A stretch of 29,295 nucleotides of DNA from CAINVV01 sp964506325 (GTDB taxonomy: Bacteria > Bacteroidota > Bacteroidia > Bacteroidales > Prolixibacteraceae). Both the position numbers and the translations under genes were made by a program. The number at the start of each line of letters is the position of its first letter. The stretch's first letter is position 1. The notes below the pieces were generated by a model. It saw only the letters and a program-made list of their open reading frames with translations, searched no databases and was not told the origin of the DNA. The DNA lies in contig CAZDLO010000046.1 of assembly GCA_964506325.1 (NCBI GenBank), positions 1 to 29,295 on the forward strand, written 5' to 3'. Positions 7,826 through 14,933 of the stretch are shown here, in pieces.

Positions 7826-8623
7826 ATGAATAAGATAATACTCTTCGTTCTCCTTTTGGCACTGGTTTCCTGTGAGGAGACAGTAGTTACCGGATTTCAT
7901 GATAAACCGGTGGTAGAATCCTATCTGTATGCAGATGAGAGTCCTACCGTAAAGGTGTCAAAATTGATCGCATTCGATTCTGACATGGGTTATTCCGGCA
8001 TGGACATCAACAATCTGGACGTTACCATCACTGAAACAAATTCACAGAAGAAATACACCCTGACGAACACCGGGGAGGGCATTTACGGCAACAAGGATTT
8101 TGTCGTTTCTGCCGGGAGTTCTTACAAACTTTCTATCCCCTACAACGGTCAGGAGGTTTCAGCAATTACCCTGGTACCCGACAAACCCACGAATGTTACC
8201 CTGTCGGCAACCACCATTGCCATACCTCAGATGGGACAGGCCGGAAGCGGCGAGATCCCAGAAATGCCACCACCTGTGGAAATAGACTGGTCCAACAACG
8301 ACCAGAGTTACTACCTGGTATATGTTAAGAACGTGGAGAGTGTGAAGGTGCCGGTTAACTCAAAGAGCCCTGCCGGCAAAGACTTTTTCCGCAACCAGCC
8401 TACCACCTCAAACCATTACGAATTGAATGCCCGCTCCTTCCAGTTTTATGGACTTCATCGCATCATTTTGTACAAGATCCAGCCCGAATATGTATTGTTT
8501 TTCCAGGAGAACAGTAATAATTCTCAATCAATTTCTGAAATTAGAGCAAATGTTGAAAATGGAATGGGTATCTTTACCGGCATAAACAGTGTGTCAACTT
8601 ACCTGTATGTTGGGACACCGTAA
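7826..8623 (+). CDS. DUF4249 family lipoprotein, partner of the upstream receptor
   Basis: A 265-residue lipoprotein with a clean signal ending LVSC (Cys16). The sequence after it (VVTGFHDKPVVESYLYADESPTVKVSK) and the repeated beta-strand pattern match the DUF4249 family, whose members are typically encoded directly behind STN/CarboxypepD TonB receptors and are thought to act as surface partners. Here the gene follows the receptor by only 3 bases, so one transcript and probable translational coupling are expected. It is somewhat shorter than many family members. A Pro/Gly/Met-rich stretch (about residues 131-152, ending EMPPPVEI) sits mid-protein, echoing the Gly/Met-rich loop of the receptor. 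The biochemical role of the family is not established. Confidence 0.85.
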   Translation: MNKIILFVLLLALVSCEETVVTGFHDKPVVESYLYADESPTVKVSKLIAFDSDMGYSGMDINNLDVTITETNSQKKYTLTNTGEGIYGNKDFVVSAGSSYKLSIPYNGQEVSAITLVPDKPTNVTLSATTIAIPQMGQAGSGEIPEMPPPVEIDWSNNDQSYYLVYVKNVESVKVPVNSKSPAGKDFFRNQPTTSNHYELNARSFQFYGLHRIILYKIQPEYVLFFQENSNNSQSISEIRANVENGMGIFTGINSVSTYLYVGTP

Positions 8624-8661
8624 GTGAGATTATTGTGTAAAAATGTATATTCAAATCAAAC

Positions 8662-9372
8662 ATGAAGACAGAAATGACTAGAAATGGCAAAACAATGATT
8701 TACTTTAATTTATTGACAGTTGTTGTTTTGTTCTTTTTATTTGGCTGCTCGAAATCCGATACTGTTACGACGATGCAATTTGGTAATGTTTCTGATTTCG
8801 AGGGTAATCAATATAGAACTATTGCCATTGGCAACCAGGTGTGGATGGCTGAAAATCTCAGATCTGAAAAGCTGAATAACGGGACTGCAATCCCTTTGGT
8901 AACAGACAACAACACATGGTCGAACATTACTACGCCGGCCTATTCTTTTTATTCCAACGATTCTGTCTCCTACAAGAGTAATTATGGAGTATTGTACAAC
9001 TGGTATACCGTACAAACAGGCAAATTGTGCCCTTCAGGATGGCATATTCCTTCAGATACAGAGTTTACAACCCTCAGCCTAACTCTCGGGGTTGATTCAG
9101 TTGCCGGAGGGATGCTAAAATTTGATGCCGCACTTTGGATTTCTCCAAATACCTATGCCTCCAATTCAACAGGTTTTACAGCTTTGCCTGGCGGCTACCG
9201 CAACTACAACGGCTCCTATAACAATTCTGCAGGATACCTGGCTGCTTTCTGGAGTTCTACTGAATATGGCAGTTACGCCAGGTATATTTACCTGAATTAC
9301 AACTCAGGTGCAATCGGAAGAACGTATACAGATAAGGAAAACGGGCTCTCTGTGAGATGCATAAAAGATTAG
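8662..9372 (+). CDS. FISUMP-domain lipoprotein
   Basis: A 236-residue putative surface lipoprotein with a hydrophobic segment ending FLFGC (Cys29) and one copy of the Fibrobacter succinogenes major paralogous domain (TIGR02145). Visible motifs are GNQVWMAENLR, NYGVLYNWYTV, CPSGWHIPSDTEF, the GFTALPGGYR stretch, AAFWSSTEY, and the C-terminal GLSVRCIKD. Cysteines in CPSGWH and SVRCIKD are the conserved pair. The start may be ATG 8662, 8674 or 8695; the last gives a shorter, more usual signal peptide. It follows the DUF4249 gene by 38 bases on the same strand and could belong to that operon. The function of the domain is unknown; many Bacteroidota carry numerous copies. Confidence 0.88.
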   Translation: MKTEMTRNGKTMIYFNLLTVVVLFFLFGCSKSDTVTTMQFGNVSDFEGNQYRTIAIGNQVWMAENLRSEKLNNGTAIPLVTDNNTWSNITTPAYSFYSNDSVSYKSNYGVLYNWYTVQTGKLCPSGWHIPSDTEFTTLSLTLGVDSVAGGMLKFDAALWISPNTYASNSTGFTALPGGYRNYNGSYNNSAGYLAAFWSSTEYGSYARYIYLNYNSGAIGRTYTDKENGLSVRCIKD

Positions 9373-9431
9373 CAAACAGGTCGTAAGGTGTCCGGCGTTT
9401 ATCGGCGGCAATCTATCTGGGATAACAAAAT

Positions 9432-9470
9432 TACCGCTGCAGAATTAAAGATTCCGGCGGTATTTTTTTT
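9432..9470 (+). terminator. Rho-independent terminator after the FISUMP gene
   Basis: TACCGCTG (9432-9439) pairs with CGGCGGTA (9455-9462, one G-U) over a 15-base loop, then eight T. On the minus strand the same hairpin is followed by TTTTG, so it may also serve the convergent pseudouridine synthase gene. Confidence 0.7.
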
Positions 9471-9514
9471 GGATGAACAGTTGCAGGTGAAAATATCCGC
9501 CTGCTGCCAACGTG

Positions 9515-10219
9515 CTATGGGTTCTGGGTTTTTTCCAGGAATTGCCAGAGCGCATCGTCCGGAACCGGTGCAGTTATATGGATCTGCTCTTGAGTGACCG
9601 GATGGGTAAACTGGATGGACCTTGCATGCAAATGAATTCCCCCATCCTTGTTGGACCTTGCAAAGCCGTATTTCAGGTCGCCTTTGATGTGTAAACCTAT
9701 GGCCGCCAGTTGTGCCCTGATCTGATGATGCCTGCCTGTATGAAGTTGAATTTCCAGGAGATGGAACCTGTCGGAGGAGGTTATATAATGGTAGGTCAGG
9801 GAAGCTTTTTTGGCCTCTTTCTGCTCCTTGAGGTGGGCATAGGACTTGTTCTGTTTTTCATTGCGCACCAGCCAGTGTTCGAGTGTTGCCTCAGGCGGCT
9901 CCGGTTTGTTGTCAACAACAGCCCAATAGGTTTTTTTGATGGAGCCATCCATTCTGAAAAGCTCGTTCATCCGGGCAAGTGACTTTGACGTACGGGCAAA
10001 AAGAAGTACTCCGCTGGTGGGCCTGTCCAGCCTGTGAGTGACCCCCAGGAATACATTGCCAGGTTTTTTGTATTTCTTTTTGAGATAGGCCTTTACGTCG
10101 TCTCCAACTGTTGAATCACCTGTTTTGTCCCCCTGGACGATGTCGCCGCACTTTTTGTTGATGGCAACCAGATGATTGTCCTCAAAGAGAATCTGAAAAT
10201 CTTGGTTCATTGCTGGCAT
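9515..10219 (-). CDS. RluA-family RNA pseudouridine synthase
   Basis: A 234-residue enzyme that isomerises uridine to pseudouridine in rRNA or tRNA. The catalytic motif HRLDRPTSGVLLFA carries Asp65. Other family blocks are the N-terminal ILFEDNHLVAINK strand, KTYWAVV, LLEIQLHTGRHHQIRAQLAAIG and KYGFAR. There is no S4 domain, and the length suits the short RluA/TruC-like group found in Bacteroidota. The ATG at 10219 is used; Met4 (10210) is an equally good start. The gene lies 92 bases after panB on the same strand, with heptamer repeats between them, so co-transcription is possible. The target site cannot be deduced. Confidence 0.93.
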   Translation of the reverse strand: MPAMNQDFQILFEDNHLVAINKKCGDIVQGDKTGDSTVGDDVKAYLKKKYKKPGNVFLGVTHRLDRPTSGVLLFARTSKSLARMNELFRMDGSIKKTYWAVVDNKPEPPEATLEHWLVRNEKQNKSYAHLKEQKEAKKASLTYHYITSSDRFHLLEIQLHTGRHHQIRAQLAAIGLHIKGDLKYGFARSNKDGGIHLHARSIQFTHPVTQEQIHITAPVPDDALWQFLEKTQNP

Positions 10220-10266
10220 GACAGGTAAAATATCTTAATGTAACGGCTCACACTTTAAGCCCTTCC

Positions 10267-10308
10267 ACAACTCATAACTCATAACTCATAACTCATAATT
10301 CATAACTC
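10267..10308. repeat. Tandem heptamer repeat, unit ATAACTC
   Basis: About six consecutive 7-base units (ACAACTC, then ATAACTC three times, ATAATTC, ATAACTC) lie between panB and the pseudouridine synthase gene. Unit number in such arrays often varies by slippage. Confidence 0.9.
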
Positions 10309-10311
10309 TCC

Positions 10312-11130
10312 TCACTCATACTGTTCTTTGGCATTGGGGAAATCGCAGGATTTGACATCTTTGATATAACTGCTGACTGCCCCCTTAATCTCACTGGCAA
10401 GGTCGAGGTAACGGCGGAGGAATCTTGGGGAAAATTCCTGCGTAATCCCAAGCATATCATGTATTACAAGTACCTGGCCGTCAACACCGCTGCCGGCTCC
10501 AATTCCTATGATCGGAATTTTCAGTTCCTGAGCTATTCTGGTAGCCAGTGATGCCGGTATTTTTTCGAGAACGATGGCAAAACAACCGGCCTCTTCAAGC
10601 AATTTTGCATCTTTTATCAGTTTGTTGGCCTCTTCCTCTTCCCTGGCACGCACAACGTAGGTCCCATACCTGTTAATCGACTGTGGCATCAGTCCAAGGT
10701 GCCCCATTACCGGAATTCCGGCCGATAAGATTCTGATCACAGATTCTATCACTTCGCTTCCACCTTCCAGCTTCACCGCATCCGCGTGGGTGATTTTCAT
10801 GATCTTTATGGCAGAATTCAGGGCTTCCAGCGAATTCCCCTGGTAGGTTCCGAATGGCATATCCACCACCACCAGGCAGCGGGTCACTGCTTTAACGACA
10901 GACTTCCCATGATAGATCATCTGGTCAAGCGTGATGGGTAACGTTGTTTCATATCCGGCCATCACATTGGATGCCGAATCTCCGACCAGTATTACATCAA
11001 TGCCCGCCTGGTCCACGAGTTTGGCCATGCTGTAATCGTACGCGGTTAGCATGGATATTTTCTCACCCTGCAGTTTCATCTCTGCCAGGACATGAGTAGT
11101 CACCCTTTTGATCTCTTTGTGCACGGACAT
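10312..11130 (-). CDS. panB: 3-methyl-2-oxobutanoate hydroxymethyltransferase (ketopantoate hydroxymethyltransferase)
   Basis: A 272-residue cytoplasmic TIM-barrel enzyme that transfers a hydroxymethyl group from methylene-THF to 2-oxoisovalerate, the first committed step of pantothenate and CoA synthesis. PanB motifs are MLTAYDYSMAKLVD, ILVGDSASNV (metal Asp51), MPFGTYQ with Asp90, AVKLEGG, GIPVMGHLGLMPQS and IGIGAGSGVDGQVLV. The frame is open back to 11226, but that extension lies upstream of the -7 promoter match (11152-11159) and is not PanB-like, so ATG 11130 is chosen. No panC or panD lies nearby. A strong terminator just upstream separates it from the acyltransferase gene. Confidence 0.96.
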   Translation of the reverse strand: MSVHKEIKRVTTHVLAEMKLQGEKISMLTAYDYSMAKLVDQAGIDVILVGDSASNVMAGYETTLPITLDQMIYHGKSVVKAVTRCLVVVDMPFGTYQGNSLEALNSAIKIMKITHADAVKLEGGSEVIESVIRILSAGIPVMGHLGLMPQSINRYGTYVVRAREEEEANKLIKDAKLLEEAGCFAIVLEKIPASLATRIAQELKIPIIGIGAGSGVDGQVLVIHDMLGITQEFSPRFLRRYLDLASEIKGAVSSYIKDVKSCDFPNAKEQYE

Positions 11131-11151
11131 AATGATCAGATTTAATTTCTG

Positions 11152-11159
11152 CAAATATA
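11152..11159 (-). promoter_or_regulatory. Candidate -7 element of panB
   Basis: On the minus strand TATATTTG followed by CA is an exact TAnnTTTG match, 21 bases before the ATG at 11130. No good -33 element was found at 17-23 bases. Confidence 0.5.
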
Positions 11160-11185
11160 CGAAAGAGGGAACAAAGATATTCTGC

Positions 11186-11232
11186 AAAAAAAAGGAGACT
11201 TGCAGGATCATGTTCTGATCCTGCAAGTCTCC
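11186..11232 (-). terminator. Strong rho-independent terminator after the membrane acyltransferase gene
   Basis: Read on minus, a perfect 17-bp stem (arms 11216-11232 and 11194-11210) with a 5-base loop is followed by eight T (11186-11193). It lies 34 bases after the stop of the upstream gene and ends just before the panB promoter. Confidence 0.92.
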
Positions 11233-11265
11233 CTGTTGATTCGAAATATTTCCTCAGATCACTGT

Positions 11266-12402
11266 TTACACCCTGAGAAAGACACTTTTCTTGTACAGGA
11301 AGTAAAGGACCAGCCATTCAAGTGTTAGCCTGCCGAGGATAATAATCCAGTTGCCTAGAGATGGTTCCATGAAACCCACGAAATTAGTGGCAGCATCAGT
11401 GAAATCAAAGATTCTGGCTCCAACGTAGATTGTGATGGAGTTCATGCCAATGACTTTGAAAAAGAAAACCTTATAGGATCCAATGCCCCAGGCCAATTCG
11501 TTGTGCCAGTTTTTTACATCAATGGAAAGGTAAAAAAGTGCAAGCAGCATAAAACTGATACCGGATGCCAGCATGTCAAAAGGAACGGTCCAGGCTGCCT
11601 TGATAATGGGATAAAAAGTGGAAAGAGCCAGTGCTGTGACGATGATAGCCGCACCTGTGACAGCAAGGATGGAGGCTTTTCGGGTGGAGGCAGGTTGTCC
11701 GTCCCTGAGTATGCCCCCGGCAAGTGCTCCCATAAGAGTTACTGAAATGGCTGAAATGCTGCACAATAAACCTTCCGGATCGAAGGTTTTCCCGTGCAGC
11801 CTTCCTGGAATAAGTAACCTGTCAAGGTAGGCGTTGATGCCGTTCACAGGGTCAAGCAATCCTGCTCCCTGGCCGGGAACAGGTACTCCCAGTTGCAGAA
11901 TGGCAATGGAAATAAGTATGCCCAACAGCCAGAAAATTCTGGATTTCATGTCTTTGGTAAAGATCACTATCGTGGCGGCAAAAAAGTAGGCAATACCTAT
12001 CTGACCCAGAACACTGGGAATACGCATGGTGGTAAATCCTCTTTCAAGTGCCCCGTTGTAGAATATGCCGAGTAAAATCAATATCAGTCCGCGCCTGGCA
12101 GCTTTTTTGAACAATTCAAATTTGTTGCCGCCTTTCTCGATTTTAGAGGTTATTGAATAGGGAATGGCCACCCCTGAAATAAACATGAAAAGGGGGAAAA
12201 TAAGGTCCTCAAAGTGAAATCCTTCCCACCTGACATGTTCCATCTGCTCGGCAACAACATGCAGCCAACCCCAGTCAAGGGCTTTTGACAAGGCTACGAT
12301 TAGGCTTCCGCCACCTATGATCCAAAACATGTCGAAACCACGCAATACATCAAGGGATGCCAGGCGGGGATTCTGCTTTTCGGTTTGAACTTGGTTTTGC
12401 AT
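11266..12402 (-). CDS. NagX/HGSNAT-like membrane acyltransferase (COG4299, DUF5009 type)
   Basis: A 378-residue polytopic inner-membrane protein with about ten hydrophobic helices. The N-terminal RLASLDVLRGFDMFWI (about 13-28) and the W-x-G-x-x-x-x-D-L-I-F-P-L-F block (about 59-72) are typical of the family that includes human heparan-alpha-glucosaminide N-acetyltransferase and bacterial NagX; the family is thought to move acetyl groups across the membrane onto amino sugars. Further family features are the YSITSKI amphipathic loop, GVLQRIG-like VLGQIGIAYFF, and the WHNELAWGIG segment. It stands alone with its own promoter and terminator. No glycan-utilisation genes are adjacent, and the acceptor is unknown. 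Confidence 0.85.
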   Translation of the reverse strand: MQNQVQTEKQNPRLASLDVLRGFDMFWIIGGGSLIVALSKALDWGWLHVVAEQMEHVRWEGFHFEDLIFPLFMFISGVAIPYSITSKIEKGGNKFELFKKAARRGLILILLGIFYNGALERGFTTMRIPSVLGQIGIAYFFAATIVIFTKDMKSRIFWLLGILISIAILQLGVPVPGQGAGLLDPVNGINAYLDRLLIPGRLHGKTFDPEGLLCSISAISVTLMGALAGGILRDGQPASTRKASILAVTGAAIIVTALALSTFYPIIKAAWTVPFDMLASGISFMLLALFYLSIDVKNWHNELAWGIGSYKVFFFKVIGMNSITIYVGARIFDFTDAATNFVGFMEPSLGNWIIILGRLTLEWLVLYFLYKKSVFLRV

Positions 12403-12439
12403 TTTAAAAATGGTAAAGTTGTTTTTGTAGTAATTTTTT

Positions 12440-12447
12440 CAAAGATA
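12440..12447 (-). promoter_or_regulatory. Candidate -7 element of the membrane acyltransferase gene
   Basis: On minus, TATCTTTG is an exact TAnnTTTG match, 37 bases before the ATG at 12402. The -33 region is weak. Confidence 0.5.
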
Positions 12448-12714
12448 TCCAAGTATTGAAATAAAACAGGTTAACAGAATCATTTTTTTTGGAGGTATGT
12501 TAAATGAAAGGTATTATGAAGCAGGGAAATTCAGGAGGTTCGGCATGTTGTCCTTTCTACGGTTAATTATAATGCATTCTTTATTAAAGGTTTGTGATTG
12601 TCTGTTGTCGCTTTTTGCGATTTCCAGGTGTAAATTTCGTCCACGGTCACTGATTAAAACCGCCTCCGGTTTCAAATGCCAAAAATACGGGTCAGGATAA
12701 ATACCTCTGTCGTT

Positions 12715-12733
12715 TTGTCACAAAAGGTGACAA
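12715..12733. promoter_or_regulatory. Inverted repeat upstream of dnaK, possible operator
   Basis: TTGTCAC, 5 bases (AAAAG), and GTGACAA form a perfect 7-bp dyad about 137 bases before the dnaK ATG. The symmetry fits a dimeric regulator, but the regulator is unknown. Confidence 0.4.
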
Positions 12734-12764
12734 TTCGATTCCTTTTTCCTGAATTATTACTACC

Positions 12765-12836
12765 ATGAAAGCTGAAAATTACCTTATGACAGGATTGGCA
12801 CAAAGATTGATTGACAAGAATGTATATGAAAAATGA
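12765..12836 (+). CDS. Possible 23-codon upstream ORF before dnaK
   Basis: ATG to TGA encodes a 23-residue peptide beginning MKAENYLMTGLAQ, ending 33 bases before the dnaK start. Its composition looks protein-like (amphipathic, LAQRLIDKN), but it is too short to judge. It could be a leader peptide or chance. Confidence 0.25.
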   Translation: MKAENYLMTGLAQRLIDKNVYEK

Positions 12837-12869
12837 ACAGTAAGACAATTTAATATAAAACATAATAAA

Positions 12870-14780
12870 ATGGGAAAAATTATTGGAATTGACCTGGGTA
12901 CAACCAACTCCTGTGTTGCCGTAATGGAAGGCAACGAACCCGTTGTAATCCCAAATAGTGAAGGAAAGAGGACTACTCCCTCCATCGTCGCATTTGTAGA
13001 TAATGGTGAACGAAAAGTTGGGGATCCTGCCAAAAGACAGGCTATCACCAATCCTACCAAGACCATCTCTTCGATCAAGAGATTTATGGGAGAAACCTAT
13101 AACCAGGTTACAAAGGAGATTGGCAGAGTGCCTTTTGCAGTAATTCAGGGAGATAACAATACCCCTCGTGTAAAAATAGAAGACCGCCTGTATTCACCGC
13201 AGGAGATTTCAGCCATGATTCTTCAGAAAATGAAGAAGACAGCCGAAGATTACCTGGGTCAGGAGGTTACAGAGGCAGTAATTACAGTGCCTGCATACTT
13301 CAATGATTCACAGCGCCAGGCTACCAAGGAGGCGGGCGAAATCGCCGGACTTAAAGTTCGTCGTATTATCAACGAACCTACTGCAGCCTCACTGGCATAC
13401 GGTCTCGACAAGATGCACAAGGATATGAAAATTGCAGTATTTGACCTTGGTGGCGGAACTTTTGATATTTCAATCCTGGAACTGGGAGAAGGAGTGTTTG
13501 AAGTTAAATCCACAGACGGTGATACACATCTTGGTGGCGACGATTTTGACCAGGTCATCATCGATTGGCTGGCCGACCAGTTCAAATCAGATGAAGGTAT
13601 TGATTTAAGATTGGACCCGATGGCCCTGCAACGTTTGAAAGAAGCAGCAGAAAAAGCAAAAGTTGAACTCTCCAGCTCTACACAGACTGAGATCAACCTG
13701 CCTTATATCATGCCTGTGAATGGTATTCCAAAGCACCTTGTAAAAACACTGACCCGTGCGCAATTCGAAAAACTTGCTGATTCTCTGATCAATGCTACCA
13801 TGGAGCCATGCCGCAAAGCATTGCAGAATGCTGGGCTGAATGTCAGCGACATTGATGAGGTAATCCTGGTAGGAGGATCCACACGTATGCCTGCCATCCA
13901 GGAAAAGGTCCAGAAATTCTTTGGTAAAGCTCCGTCAAAAGGTGTTAACCCCGACGAGGTTGTTGCAGTAGGAGCTGCGATCCAGGGTGGTGTATTAACA
14001 GGAGAAGTCAAAGATGTACTGTTGCTTGATGTTACTCCGCTTTCATTGGGAATCGAAACAATGGGTGGTGTAATGACAAGGCTTATTGAGTCCAATACCA
14101 CTATTCCAACCAAAAAATCAGAGACTTTTACTACAGCATCAGACAACCAGCCTTCAGTTGAGATTCATGTTCTCCAGGGAGAGCGCCCGATGGCTGCAGG
14201 AAATAAAACGATCGGTAAATTTCACCTGGACGGATTGCCACCGGCACAACGGGGTATTCCACAGATCGAAGTGTCCTTCGACATAGATGCCAACGGTATC
14301 CTGCATGTTACTGCCAAGGACAAAGCTACCAGCAAAGAGCAGTCAATAAGGATTGAAGCATCCTCCGGATTGAGCGATGACGAGATCAAAAGGATGAAGG
14401 AGGAGGCTGCTGCCAACGCAGAAACTGACAAACAGGCAAAGGACCAGGTTGAAAAACTTAATCATGCTGATTCGCTGATTTTCCAGACAGAAAAGCAGAT
14501 GAAGGAATTTGGTGATAAATTGCCTGCCGACAAAAAAGAACCTATTGAAGCAGCCTTGAACAAGCTGAAGGAAGCTCATAAAAACAGGGACTTTAGTGCC
14601 ATAGAAATAGCCACCAACGAACTTAATGCTGTATTTCAGGCTGCCTCACAGGAGATGTACAACGCATCAAATGCTCAGGCAGGTCCGCAGGGACAGCCTG
14701 GCGAAGGACAAGGATCCCAGCAAAAAGGGGGCAAAGGAGATGGTGAAGTGACAGACGTTGACTTTGAAGAGGTCAAGTAA
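12870..14780 (+). CDS. dnaK: Hsp70 chaperone DnaK
   Basis: A 636-residue ATP-dependent cytoplasmic chaperone that folds and rescues proteins with DnaJ and GrpE. All Hsp70 signatures are visible: GIDLGTTNSCV at the N-terminus, the phosphate-2 block IAVFDLGGGTFDISIL, VILVGGSTRMPAIQ, the VPAYFNDSQRQATK stretch, and the interdomain linker DVLLLDVTP. The substrate domain and helical lid follow, and the C-terminal tail ends in GEVTDVDFEEVK, the conserved EEVK-type tail. Length is normal. The start MGKIIGIDLG fits all bacterial DnaK proteins. dnaJ and grpE are not adjacent, as is common in Bacteroidota. It is flanked by its own leader and terminator, so it is probably monocistronic. No HrcA/CIRCE control is evident. 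Confidence 0.99.
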   Translation: MGKIIGIDLGTTNSCVAVMEGNEPVVIPNSEGKRTTPSIVAFVDNGERKVGDPAKRQAITNPTKTISSIKRFMGETYNQVTKEIGRVPFAVIQGDNNTPRVKIEDRLYSPQEISAMILQKMKKTAEDYLGQEVTEAVITVPAYFNDSQRQATKEAGEIAGLKVRRIINEPTAASLAYGLDKMHKDMKIAVFDLGGGTFDISILELGEGVFEVKSTDGDTHLGGDDFDQVIIDWLADQFKSDEGIDLRLDPMALQRLKEAAEKAKVELSSSTQTEINLPYIMPVNGIPKHLVKTLTRAQFEKLADSLINATMEPCRKALQNAGLNVSDIDEVILVGGSTRMPAIQEKVQKFFGKAPSKGVNPDEVVAVGAAIQGGVLTGEVKDVLLLDVTPLSLGIETMGGVMTRLIESNTTIPTKKSETFTTASDNQPSVEIHVLQGERPMAAGNKTIGKFHLDGLPPAQRGIPQIEVSFDIDANGILHVTAKDKATSKEQSIRIEASSGLSDDEIKRMKEEAAANAETDKQAKDQVEKLNHADSLIFQTEKQMKEFGDKLPADKKEPIEAALNKLKEAHKNRDFSAIEIATNELNAVFQAASQEMYNASNAQAGPQGQPGEGQGSQQKGGKGDGEVTDVDFEEVK

Positions 14781-14797
14781 TACTTCTGACAATATGC

Positions 14798-14827
14798 AAA
14801 AAAACCCGCTGTCATGGCGGGTTTTTT
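14798..14827 (+). terminator. Symmetrical rho-independent terminator after dnaK
   Basis: ACCCGC (14804-14809) pairs with GCGGGT (14817-14822) over a 7-base loop, extended by A-tract/T-tract pairing. T-runs exist on both strands, so it can also end the convergent minus-strand gene. Confidence 0.9.
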
Positions 14828-14933
14828 GTTTTTTGGCCTGTCTGTCAAATTGTCGGACGCTGCGTTCTTGCCCTGGTTGTGGATAAAAGAGCAGTCAGCC
14901 TGCCGGGATATGAAGGATGCATACTTCGGTCGA

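Larger units (their letters stand above)
12403..12869. other. 467-base intergenic region upstream of dnaK
   Basis: The left edge carries the minus-strand acyltransferase promoter. The right 160 bases carry an inverted repeat and a 23-codon upstream frame before dnaK. No CIRCE element (TTAGCACTC-N9-GAGTGCTAA) is present. The remainder shows no recognisable gene. Confidence 0.6.

Noticed and set aside
9388..9597. 69-codon frame after the FISUMP gene
   Set aside because: It runs through the terminator hairpin and the 3' end of the convergent pseudouridine synthase gene; no family features.
11131..11226. 32-residue N-terminal extension of PanB
   Set aside because: It covers the -7 promoter element and part of the upstream terminator and has no similarity to PanB N-termini.
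12497..12700. 67-codon frame upstream of dnaK
   Set aside because: Composition is not protein-like, no promoter or start context, and it lies in a noncoding leader; Cys/Arg/Leu-rich chance frame.
12600..12869. CIRCE/HrcA operator for dnaK
   Set aside because: The TTAGCACTC-N9-GAGTGCTAA pattern is absent; only an unrelated dyad is present.
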